64,000 nt of DNA, taken from Hortaea werneckii (Eukaryota > Ascomycota > Dothideomycetes > Mycosphaerellales > Teratosphaeriaceae). Positions 32,459-41,802 of this stretch are shown here, piece after piece. A program made the position numbers and the translations under genes. The stretch lies in contig JBAOKB010000058.1 in assembly GCA_037044905.1 (NCBI GenBank), forward strand, positions 1 to 64,000, given 5' to 3'. The stretch's first letter is position 1. Each line of letters begins with the position of its first letter. Under the pieces are notes generated by a model, which ran no database searches, was not told the DNA's origin, and was given only the letters and a program-made list of their open reading frames with translations.

Positions 32459-33253
32459 TTACTTCAGGGGAATGAAACGGGAAGAGTGCGTAGCACCGAT
32501 ACCCGGGCGACCGTGACGGACGGGGTGGCTAGGGACATTGTTAGCATCAATTACTTCAAACACTGTAGCGAAAATGGCAAGACTTACTAGGAGATAGAGA
32601 ACTCAGCCAGGTAGTGGCCGACCATCTCCGGCTTGATCTCGACGGTGTTGAACTCCTTACCAGAGTAGACACCAATGACGGAGCCGATCATCTCCGGAAC
32701 GACGATCATGTCACGGAGGTGAGTCTTGACGACGGCGGGCTTCTCGTTCGGCGGGGCCTCCTGCTTCGCCTTACGGAGCTTCTTGATCAAGCCCATCGGC
32801 TTGCGCTTGAGGCCGCGGTTGAACCGTCTGCGGGCACGGGCGTGGACGACATCGCGGAGCTGCTCGCTGGAGAGGTCGAGGAGCCTGAATTCGGGAGTTG
32901 TATCAGCATACTTGTCCTCAGCCATTGCCGGATACTGATCATGCGCTGCACGTACTCATCCAAGTCGATGCCGCGGTAGGAAAACTTGCGGAACGCTCTC
33001 TTTCTCTTCAACTCTGTATCACAGATGTCAAGTCAGCCCGATATCCTATCTTCCAGCGCCCCTTCGTGGCCTATCCACAGGGTTTTATCCTCGTGCGGTT
33101 GTCATGGGTTGCGAAGGAGCGCTGCGGTGTTCGGTCGAAATCATGGTGTGCGCATACCAGCTGCCTCCTCTGGGTTCTGTTCAAACTATCAGCTACGTCG
33201 TCGATGTACATTTCCACGAAGCGCTCTGGACGTACGTATTCCTGGTCGGCCAT
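32459..33253 (-). CDS. RPS15: 40S ribosomal protein S15 (uS19)
   Basis: Five exons: 33253-33236, 33176-33158, 33013-32956, 32884-32588 and 32528-32459, giving 153 residues, the usual size. The second exon is only 19 nt and encodes NPEEAA plus part of a Glu; it is supported by family conservation between MADQEY and ELKRKRAFRKF. The core is unmistakable: VVHARARRRFNRGLKRKPMGLIKKLRKAK, KTHLRDMIVVPEMIGSVIGVYSGKEF, and the C-terminus HGRPGIGATHSSRF. The protein sits in the head of the small subunit near the decoding centre. Many introns near the 5' end are usual for fungal ribosomal protein genes. Confidence 0.97.
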
Positions 33254-34001
33254 GGCTGCGGTGTTAGTCGTCGACGGTGATGGCGATGTGTTGACGTTGG
33301 TCGCTGCCGAGATCACTTCACTCAAAGGTGGAAGCGGAGACTTCAAGAATCAAAGTGCGATGCTTGGCGCTGCGCGCTAGAAATTTTGCATGCCTGAGGC
33401 AGGAATTTCCTGAACCGTCCACGGGTGCGGCGATCACTTTGACCCCGCGTGTCCGTTGCGCTTGAGATTTGCTACTGCAATGCACCATTGTTGAATGCAA
33501 GAGGATTCTATCATGACCAAAAGGTCTTGTGCAGCTCCTGGAGCGAGGTTCGAGACAGTCAGCTTGCTCCTTTGGCGGCGTTCAACAGAAATCGGCCGCA
33601 TCATTCCCATGAGGTTGTTGGCATACATAAAGTGTTTGTTGCACTTTCGCTTGCCATACGTCCAGATGAAGCTCCTGTCGGCTGCTCACGCCAATAGTTT
33701 TATCACATGTCTCGAGGCGCTCGAGTGTGCTCTACAAAGGGAGCCCGGTAGATACGAGATCAAATCGAAGAACATGAGACAATGATGCACGTGTCTGTGG
33801 TGAATTGCTTGTGATTCGTTCACTGTCTAGCTCAGCCAGAATGCCTCAATACAGGCCCATCTTGATGAACATGGCCTGCTCCGCATTGCAACAGCGCTTG
33901 GTGTCAAAGCCTTTGCGTGCCTTTTCCACCAACGAGTGTCCTCCTCACAATTCATCCTTCACCACATGGCTTCTTTAGTTATCGTCCCAGAGACGATCCG
34001 C
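33254..34001. other. Intergenic, RPS15 promoter
   Basis: This is 748 bp between two ribosomal protein genes on the same strand. Short frames at 33449-33785 have no protein-like character. Confidence 0.5.
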
Positions 34002-34407
34002 TTAGTCGAACAGACCGAAGCCCATGTCCTCGTCGGACTCCTCCTTGGCCTCCTCCTTCTTGGCCGGGGCCTCAGCAGCCGGGGCAGCACCACCAGCGGC
34101 CGGGGCAGCAGCCGGGGCGACAGCGACGGCACCGCCAGATGGGACGGAGGCGAGCTTCTCGGTACCCTCCTTGATCAACTGCGGATGGTGTTAGCTAAAA
34201 TTCTTCCAGGTTTTCACGTGCTGGAAGGGGTTTTCCCGGTAGGCGTACCTCGTTGATGTCCTTGCCCTCAAGCTCCTTGAGGAGAGACTCGATGCGGGCC
34301 TGCTCAGCCTCAACGCCGACGGAGGCGAGGACCTCCTTGATGTCGTTGGCCGACGGGGAGGTGTTGCCGCCGAGGCCAAGGAGGAGGTATGCAGCCATGT
34401 GCTTCAT
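34002..34407 (-). CDS. RPP2: 60S acidic ribosomal protein P2
   Basis: Exons 34407-34249 and 34178-34002 (70-bp intron) give 111 residues. The protein forms the lateral stalk of the large subunit with P1 and P0 and recruits elongation factors. Seen: MKHMAAYLLLGLGGNTSPSA at the N-terminus, the helical domain to KDINE, an Ala/Gly/Pro hinge, and the invariant acidic tail ending SDEDMGFGLFD. MKH.AAYLLL distinguishes P2 from P1. The tail serines before the acidic run are casein-kinase sites in the family. Confidence 0.97.
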
Positions 34408-35033
34408 TTTGACGGTGTTGTCTGTTCACGCGCAATTAGCGAGTCTGTTCTCAGTGCCAGGTCCGGCGTCTGCGAAGATCGCAGCGCAGATGGGGGTGAG
34501 GCTGCATACAGTTGGTGGTGGATGTCAAGGAACAAGAGAATCAATCGCTTTTAAGCACTGTAATTGCAGTGCAGACTGAGACTTCGAGTTCGGGGTGGTC
34601 GTTCGTGGTCAGGACTGTCAGAGGTTGCGAATCCGAAATTGATCACTCAAACCAAAAGCGGGTGGGCCGCCAAGACTTCGCAGCGACGGACTGAGCCGGA
34701 GGGACGCTAGAGACGGATGCAGACTGGTGGCGATTGGGCGGCAACGGGACTGACGGAAGCTGCCCGTGGATTACAGTATTGCACGCGAGCAGCCCGCATG
34801 AGTGTCCTTTCAACTTAATTATACCGTCAGTCCTACGCCGCAGCGCTTGCCGCCTGTTTGGTATTTACATCCTCATTCACTGGCGGGTTAACATTCTCCA
34901 TCCCATTCGGGTATAAGTACGCACGCTTCCTGGTCGACTGTCTCCTCCACCTTCGTTTTCTTATCTCGCGCTCATTATTGACATGAGCATCATTCCCGTC
35001 ATTGACGGGTGGAGATAAGACAGCCGCACCACC
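34408..35033. promoter_or_regulatory. Divergent promoter, RPP2 / SPT2
   Basis: This is 626 bp between RPP2 (minus) and SPT2 (plus). It has a pyrimidine-rich stretch just before the SPT2 start (34927-34975), usual for fungal promoters. No gene seen. Confidence 0.45.
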
Positions 35034-36185
35034 ATGACTGTAAGTGTAGCGACAGTATCGCCATCGAGTACCGGTATCAGCTCACTAACTTCTGAATCTC
35101 TTCAGTCCTTCAGCTCACTTCTATCATCCATCGGCGACAAGCCTCAGGCACCCGCCAGCGCACCGAAACCGAACGCAAACAGTACTCCAGCAAATGCTCC
35201 CCCCGGACAGACCCCGAACGGCGCTTCATCATCAGACCGCTTCAAGCTCACCCCGAACAATGCCGCCGCCGGTGTTAAGAGGCGATCGGAGGAGCCTGAG
35301 GCAGCGCAGAAGCAGAAGCAGGTCAGGACGGAACAGAATGGCCGCCCGGACAGACCAGCACCAACTGCTCCCGCCAATCGCTTCCAGCTGAGCGCCAAGT
35401 CCGCGACAGCCCAGAAGCCCTCCTCTCCGGCAGTCCAACGCTCACCTGCAATCAACGCATCCTCGACAAATGCACAGAAAGCCGCGCAGAAGCAACTTCC
35501 GAAACCGGCAGCCCCTACACCGGCAGCGTCCGCCGCATCCTCTTCCAAACCCAAAGGCTTCGCCGCCATGCTGGCCAAGGCTGCCGAGGCTCAAGCTGCC
35601 GCTAAATCACAGGCAACTGGTGGCATCCAACACAAGCCTGCCGAGAAGCTCTCAAGGAGAGAGCGTGAGAGACTACAGGAAAAGCTACGCGCAAAGGAAC
35701 AAGCAGCAAAGAAGAATCAGCCCCCACAGGATGATCGGAGCAGAAGTGGCACACCTATGAATAAGCCCGGCGTACCAAAGAAGCCGGAATTGAGCTACAA
35801 GGGTACGATGAAGAAGCCGGCCGAGAAGGAGAAGCCAGAACGGCAACCGCTCTCGTATAGGGGTACGATGCGACCAGCTGGATCACAACCAAAGCCGCCA
35901 CCAAAGAAGGGAGAAGCACAGGACAAGTATGGTGGATACGCCTCATGGTCAGATCTCGATGATGCGGAGGATGAGGAGGAGGGCTACTACGACGAGGATT
36001 CCGAAGACGATATGGAAGGTGGTTTTGAAGAAATGGAGCAAGAAGAATCAAGAGCATTGAAGGCGGCAAGAAAGGAAGATCAGGAGGCGCTGGAAGAGGA
36101 AGAAAGATTGAAGAATGAGAAGCTAGAGAGGAAAAAGAAGCTCATGGCCTTGAGTAAAAATGCTGCAGGGAAGAAGCGATTTTAA
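35034..36185 (+). CDS. SPT2: SPT2 histone chaperone
   Basis: The gene probably has two exons, 35034-35039 and 35106-36185, giving 361 residues. The first intron (GTAAGT donor, CACTAAC branch, TCTTCAG acceptor) is 66 bp with no in-frame stop; retaining it adds 22 residues, so an unspliced reading of 383 is also possible. Spliced, the protein begins M-T-SFSSLLSSIGD, like other fungal Spt2 N-termini. It is Ala/Lys/Pro-rich and disordered, with repeated (L)SYKGTM motifs, and ends in the conserved SPT2 domain: an acidic run (about 300-330) then EEMEQEESRALKAARKEDQEAL and a basic helix. Spt2 binds H3-H4 and acts in transcription elongation and heterochromatin. Confidence 0.9.
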   Translation: MTVSVATVSPSSTGISSLTSESLQSFSSLLSSIGDKPQAPASAPKPNANSTPANAPPGQTPNGASSSDRFKLTPNNAAAGVKRRSEEPEAAQKQKQVRTEQNGRPDRPAPTAPANRFQLSAKSATAQKPSSPAVQRSPAINASSTNAQKAAQKQLPKPAAPTPAASAASSSKPKGFAAMLAKAAEAQAAAKSQATGGIQHKPAEKLSRRERERLQEKLRAKEQAAKKNQPPQDDRSRSGTPMNKPGVPKKPELSYKGTMKKPAEKEKPERQPLSYRGTMRPAGSQPKPPPKKGEAQDKYGGYASWSDLDDAEDEEEGYYDEDSEDDMEGGFEEMEQEESRALKAARKEDQEALEEEERLKNEKLERKKKLMALSKNAAGKKRF

Positions 36186-37188
36186 ATGAGTGGCAAAAAA
36201 GTGTTGACGCATGACGAATTGATGATAGATCCTCTCTTTTGCATAGCGGTTTGAACAAGCTTGTGAGTGAGAGCATTTAAATTGCAGACTTTCCGCAAAC
36301 AGGACCTGGCGCCTACAGCTCCAGCTAAAAACTCTCACGCATCTTCGCGAGACCATTTTGATATGCAGCCATTTAGCGACTCTGTCGGAGACCATCTTTA
36401 ATGCTCCTGCGTACGACCTCCGTCCTGGCTAGCCTTGAGATCGAAAAAGGTCTACATTAACATCTTCGACTTCGTCGATGCGGCCAAGACTCAGAGAAAC
36501 CGGCCGATCCATTTTCCCCAGCCAGATCGATCTGCGCAAGAACAGCGTATGGAGCGACAAAGTCTTCCTGACGAGTGAGATCAAGGAGAACAACGTGTTG
36601 GAGATGTTGGTGAGCGGATTTGTGGAAGGGAGGGGTTAAGATTGTATGGGTGGTGGGTGGTGGGTGGTTCGTGATGGACCTGGGGCGTGAGAGGATAATG
36701 CTGAAAAGTAGATCTCACAGATACGGCGCTTTTCCTATGACAATAGGTAGAGCTTGATGAAGGATACTCATGGAGATAGCCGCGCAGAGTGAGATTTCTC
36801 TTTATTCATCCTTTTTCTTGAAATCCTTGGGTTTGGAATGCAATATGACTGTGGGCTATTGTGTGATTACAGAAATCGCAAGCATAGAGCTGAGAGTGGG
36901 TACGACTGCTTTTGGTCCTCAATAAGATATATCATCGCGTTGCATGCATCCACTTAAGCCGCTGCACTCCTCGACGGTAGACAAAGAGGTCGCATGCTTG
37001 GCACGGAGAACTCGGCTCCTTTGTGAACCTCAGGCTGCGACTCCTTCCCGATCCGACCTCACCTCACCTCAGCCAAGATCCCCGTACGCTGCGCTGAGTA
37101 CTCGCAAACCTTCACAGCCTCCCTGCTCTACTCTGTGCGAGGCTCCTTTATCTTTGATGCAATGTACTAGCAGATTTAATCCGTAAAT
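36186..37188. other. Intergenic, about 1 kb
   Basis: This lies between SPT2 and the dipeptidyl aminopeptidase, both plus strand. It contains a small frame described separately (36478-36639) and the downstream gene's pyrimidine-rich promoter (37040-37090). Nothing else is recognised. Confidence 0.5.
36478..36639 (+). other. Small unrecognised open frame, 53 residues
   Basis: It starts at ATG 36478. The sequence looks protein-like in its first 44 residues (PSQIDLRKNSVWSDKVFL) and then meets GGTGAG, a possible intron donor, at 36609. The preceding bases also read sensibly in another frame. It could be an exon of a small gene or the remnant of one. No family is recognised. Confidence 0.25.
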
Positions 37189-39918
37189 ATGGTCCCTCGT
37201 AGCGAATTACCCGAGGAGCAACAGCCATTGACCACCTCCCACGACCCGGCCAGCCCGGTCGATGGCGGCGGCGACGATCACTATGAATCCAAACCACATA
37301 CGCCCCCGTCGACCGCATCGACAACGTCTCTAGTGCTTGATCATCTCTCCGACAAAGAAGCCGCTGAGCGGCTCCACCGTGGCCATCTTAAGCAGCCGCA
37401 GGACGAGCTGGATGTCGAGGACGTTCTGGCCTGGAAATACCAGACGAAGCCTGCAGATAAGAAGGCGCGGCGCGTACTCTACCTCCTCATCGCTGTAGGT
37501 GCTATCGGTTGGGTAGCTGCATTCTTTTTATTCTTGAGTCAAGACAGACACGTCAGTCACAGCGAGCGGCCACACGATCCTCATGCGACAACTACCTCGG
37601 GGAATGGAAAGAAGGTAGAGCTGGAGCAGGTTTTGACCGGACAATGGTATCCGACGCAACAGTCTGTTCGTTGGATAGCCGGACCGGAAGGGGAGGATGG
37701 TTTGCTGCTTGAAAGAGGAGAGGAAGGGAACTTCCTATTTACACACGACGTGCGATATCTTGGTGCAGACGCTGCGACGCAGCTGGAACATAGTAAGCTT
37801 TTGATGAAGTCTGGACGCTTCCAGGTCGATAGCGAGGTTGTGGTTGCACACGAGGCATGGCCGAGTCCCGATCACAAGAAAATACTTGTACAGTCCGACT
37901 ACGCATCCAACTGGCGCCATTCAGGAACCGGGAGATACTGGATCTTTGATGTTGCAACCCAGAGCGGCGAGCCTTTAGACCCCGCGAGCTTGTACGGCAG
38001 AGTCCAAACGGCATCTTGGAGCCCGAACTCTGACGCAGTGGTCTTCACAAGAGACAACAACATGTTCATTCGCCATCTTGACTCCGATACCGCCACACGT
38101 ATCACCACCGATGGCGGTTCTGAACTCTTCTACGGCGTGCCAGATTGGGTGTACGAAGAAGAAGTACTAGCTGGTGACTCGGCTACCTGGTGGAGCGGAG
38201 ATGGGAAGTACGTGGCTTTCTTCCGCACAGATGAGTCTCAGGTACCGGACTTTCCTGTACAGTACTTCTTCTCTTCTCCGACTGGATCGCAAAAGAAGGA
38301 GGGCGAAGAGAACTATCCGGAGACGAGAAAGATCAAATACCCGAAGGCTGGTGCGCCAATGAGCGTAGTGAGCTTGCAGCTATACGACGTTCAGAAGGGT
38401 CAGGTATTCACAGTCCCAATCGAGAATGATTTCGCGGATGATGATCGACTCATCACCGAGGTTGTTTGGGCTGGGTCGACGGGTAAGGTTATTGTGCGTT
38501 CAACGAACCGTGAGTCCGACATTTTGAAGACGATCCTCATCGATGCAGATGCGCGCACGGGGAAGACTGTCCGGGAGCGCGACGTCCAAAAGCTAGATGG
38601 AGGATGGTTCGAGGTCTCTGAGACCACCACATTCGTTCCGGCCGATCCTGCCCAAGGTCGCGTCTATGATGGATACATCGATACTGTTATCCACAACAAC
38701 TGGGACCATCTGGCCTACTTCACACCGCTAGACAATCCCGATCCAGTCATGCTCACAGAAGGCGAATGGGAAGTGGTCAAGGCCCCATCGTCTGTCGATC
38801 TCAAGAACAATCTGGTCTACTTTGTGGCGACTAAGGATGGCAGTACACAGCGTCATGTCTACACTGTGGATCTCCACGAGGGACCACAGAGCATTCAAGC
38901 AATTACAGACGCAAAGCAAATAGGCTACTACGAGCCTTCATTCTCGAAGGGAAGCGAGTTCATGTTGCTGACGAACCATGGCCCCGGTATCCCATGGCAG
39001 AAGGTTCTTTCGACGCCATCTGCCTCGCAAGAGCTCTCGGTCACCATTGAAGAGAACAAGGAGCTAGAGGAATTGGCGAAAAAGACTGAGCTGCCGATCG
39101 AATTCTACCAAACCATCGAAGTTGACGGATTCCCCATGAACCTCGTGGAGCGCCGACCACCCCATTTCGATCCGAAAAAGAAATATCCAGTGCTGTTCTA
39201 TCTCTACAATGGCCCGGGTTTCCAGCAGGTCAACCGCAAATTCACGGTAGACTTTCAGTCATATGTTGCATCTTCTCTAGGCTACATTGTTGTGACGCTT
39301 GATGCTCGTGGAACAGGCTACATGGGTCGTCGCCACCGTTGCATCGTTCGTGGCAACATTGGCTACTGGGAGGCACATGATCAGATCGCTGCAGCAAAGA
39401 TGTGGGCCGCGAAGAAGTACGTTGATGCTGAGCGGATGGCCATCTGGGGCTGGTCATACGGTGGTTTCATGACGCTTAAGACTCTCGAGCAAGATGCGGG
39501 CGAAACTTTCAAGTACGGCATGGCTGTTGCGCCGGTAACAGACTGGCGGTTTTACGACTCCATCTACACGGAGCGGTATATGCACATGCCCCAGCACAAT
39601 CCAGAGGGCTACGATAACAGCACCATCTCGAACATGACAGCATTAAGCAATAATGTGCGATTCCTCGTCATGCACGGTGCAAGTGATGACAATGTACATT
39701 TCCAGAACACTCTGAGCTTACTGGATAAGCTCGATCTGGCTAATGTCAGGAACTACGACGTGCACATTTTCCCGGACAGCGACCATTCCATTTATTTCCA
39801 CAACGGCAACCGAGTTGTGTACGAAAAGCTGCGAGACTGGTTGATCAATGCTTTCAACGGGGAGTGGCTACGAACGGATGACCCAAAGCCGATTGGTCAG
39901 ATGGACGGACTGGGATAG
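37189..39918 (+). CDS. Dipeptidyl aminopeptidase type IV, vacuolar or Golgi
   Basis: This intronless 909-residue type II membrane protein has a cytosolic N-terminus of about 95 residues, one transmembrane segment (about 97-118, LYLLIAVGAIGWVAAFFLFL), a propeller domain, and a C-terminal alpha/beta-hydrolase peptidase domain of family S9B. The catalytic triad is visible: Ser in GWSYGG (about 760), Asp in GASDDNVHF (about 842) and His in DSDHSIYFH (about 875). The EE motif that grips the substrate N-terminus is present in VPDWVYEEEV. It removes X-Pro/X-Ala dipeptides. It is of the DapB / Dap2-Ste13 class; size and architecture match, but vacuolar versus Golgi location cannot be decided here. 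Confidence 0.95.
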   Translation: MVPRSELPEEQQPLTTSHDPASPVDGGGDDHYESKPHTPPSTASTTSLVLDHLSDKEAAERLHRGHLKQPQDELDVEDVLAWKYQTKPADKKARRVLYLLIAVGAIGWVAAFFLFLSQDRHVSHSERPHDPHATTTSGNGKKVELEQVLTGQWYPTQQSVRWIAGPEGEDGLLLERGEEGNFLFTHDVRYLGADAATQLEHSKLLMKSGRFQVDSEVVVAHEAWPSPDHKKILVQSDYASNWRHSGTGRYWIFDVATQSGEPLDPASLYGRVQTASWSPNSDAVVFTRDNNMFIRHLDSDTATRITTDGGSELFYGVPDWVYEEEVLAGDSATWWSGDGKYVAFFRTDESQVPDFPVQYFFSSPTGSQKKEGEENYPETRKIKYPKAGAPMSVVSLQLYDVQKGQVFTVPIENDFADDDRLITEVVWAGSTGKVIVRSTNRESDILKTILIDADARTGKTVRERDVQKLDGGWFEVSETTTFVPADPAQGRVYDGYIDTVIHNNWDHLAYFTPLDNPDPVMLTEGEWEVVKAPSSVDLKNNLVYFVATKDGSTQRHVYTVDLHEGPQSIQAITDAKQIGYYEPSFSKGSEFMLLTNHGPGIPWQKVLSTPSASQELSVTIEENKELEELAKKTELPIEFYQTIEVDGFPMNLVERRPPHFDPKKKYPVLFYLYNGPGFQQVNRKFTVDFQSYVASSLGYIVVTLDARGTGYMGRRHRCIVRGNIGYWEAHDQIAAAKMWAAKKYVDAERMAIWGWSYGGFMTLKTLEQDAGETFKYGMAVAPVTDWRFYDSIYTERYMHMPQHNPEGYDNSTISNMTALSNNVRFLVMHGASDDNVHFQNTLSLLDKLDLANVRNYDVHIFPDSDHSIYFHNGNRVVYEKLRDWLINAFNGEWLRTDDPKPIGQMDGLG

Positions 39919-40144
39919 AGCTGAAGTCCTGTGAAGCGCAGCAATCAGGCTGCGAGCGAACTGTTAATACTGGCTCGTCCAAGCGGATTGGACGCGCGTG
40001 AATGACGGTGCGCACGAGGCTTGATGTTTGCTTCGCTCGCCTCTTTGCGTTTGAGTCTGGCTGGAGTCAAACAGGATCCTCTTTCCAGATCAGGTCAGAG
40101 ATCAGAGCATCCTCATATCCGAAGTTGCTCATCATTCCGCAATC

Positions 40145-40837
40145 ATGTCTGGAACGAAACAGACAGCAAGAGCGAGGACAATGCACGGCAACGTTACGAT
40201 TACCGACTCCGCCGATTGCAGTGAACTTGAGGCGACTCATCGCCTTTTCAACACACCGGAGCTACTCGAACGCATTCTGCTTATGTGTGGCGTCTCCACC
40301 CTTTTCCGCCTAGAGCACACTTGCAAGGGATTCAATTCCGCAATCGCCAGCTCGGTCAAGCTTCTACGGCTTATGCATCGCGTCGCCGTTCCTCCTGGGG
40401 ACCGAAAGCCAGTCTTCACCGATTTCGGACGTGCTCGACTTCTCACTCTCGGCGGCATATCGGGCGGGGAGGAGGAGGAGGAAGAGGGCAACACTAGGGG
40501 AATGCATGTCACAACGGATCCCCCTTTCTTCAACATGACGATCTTCCCGGATAGTTTCCGTCTTCAGATGCAGAGTTCGCGTTCGTTCCGCCGTACCTTG
40601 GTCACGCAGCCGCCGTTCACGAAAGTACGGGTTAAGAGTCTTTGTCCTGGCTGGGATAAATGGATCAATCCTATGGCCTTGCCTGTGGCGGAGGAGGATG
40701 TGGAGGATCCAGATGGGATTACATTTGGTGTGATTCTGGATACGATGGAGAGGCTGGAACGTATCTCTTGTTCGTTGGAGGGGTGCTCCTGTAAAGGTTA
40801 TTGCGGACCGCGACTGCTAATTGCCTATTCCGTGTGA
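40145..40837 (+). CDS. F-box-like protein
   Basis: A 230-residue intronless protein. Residues about 32-75 (FNTPELLERILLMCGVSTLFRLEHTCKGFNSAI) match the pattern of the large fungal F-box-like family, which links substrates to SCF ubiquitin ligases. The rest is family-typical: a conserved Phe/Pro-rich stretch (TDPPFFNMTIFPDSFRL) and a short acidic run of Glu near residue 116. The Cys-rich C-terminus (CSLEGCSCKGYCG) is not usual. No partner or substrate can be inferred. Confidence 0.7.
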   Translation: MSGTKQTARARTMHGNVTITDSADCSELEATHRLFNTPELLERILLMCGVSTLFRLEHTCKGFNSAIASSVKLLRLMHRVAVPPGDRKPVFTDFGRARLLTLGGISGGEEEEEEGNTRGMHVTTDPPFFNMTIFPDSFRLQMQSSRSFRRTLVTQPPFTKVRVKSLCPGWDKWINPMALPVAEEDVEDPDGITFGVILDTMERLERISCSLEGCSCKGYCGPRLLIAYSV

Positions 40838-41802
40838 ACGTAGGGGACTTCATGGGGCTGTTATTTTGAAGGAATCCTGGGAAATCTCGGCGTGATTGGG
40901 AGAATAATTTGGCACCACGAGGTCTGTGATGTCTGGCCCAAAGGTTTTCAGACGACGAGATAGATCTTTAGCGAGATAGTAAGATAATGACCGCAATGAA
41001 CGCTTTCGTAAGCAGTCGTCGTCAAGTCCCTTCCTGCACCACTGGCGCGACCTGACGGTATCAGTGGATTTGTCCAGAGGAAGGCTCTTTCACCTGTGCT
41101 GATGTCTGTAGATCCCTGCGGTCATGTCACACCGTTTTCCGCCCGTTATATCGCAACCGAGGTTTCCTTTACCTTCATCGCTCTCGGCAGACTTATAGTA
41201 TATTCCATGACAGGATCAAAGTATATGCTCAATAGAAAGAGAACTTGACGCCGAAGAACACCTTCATTTCCGACGGAACCCCCTCTTTCTCCAATGAAGG
41301 CACGCAGGTTTATTGAAAACCTCAATTCGCCATCGCACTTGAGCCACGTCCTTTACATATTCAACTTGACGATGAGCCAGAATTGGGGCGCTGGAAGGAC
41401 TAAGCCTTTTACCTCGTGCGTGCCAATCATTCGCCAGTGAGTTTGGTGAATAGACACCTCCGTTCCGACCCAAGTACTGCGCACCCGGGGGATTGTATCT
41501 ATGTATCAGCCCGGCTATGGAGAAGGTGAACGAGAAGGGGGGGGGGGGGGGGGGGGGAATAAAAAGACAGGGGGGGGAAACTCAATAAAAAGCGGTCGGT
41601 AGTTGGGGGCATCTAACATGAACGGATCCATCGTAAGAAAAACTCTATCTTCAACAACAGCTCCACACTCCTCGTCTACTTTCTTAGGGTATCCATCTCC
41701 AAAACGTATTACACAGCATTCCAAACCTGCCCTTCCCTAAAACCGTCTATCCCCTGCTCGCCAAACCCAAAACGACGAATAGGTAACGAGGCATAAAATC
41801 CC
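40838..41802. other. Intergenic with long poly-G tracts
   Basis: This is 965 bp between two convergent genes. It holds a run of 21 G at 41537-41557 and one of 8 G at 41570-41577, near the 3' end of the LEC1-like gene. No gene recognised. Confidence 0.6.
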
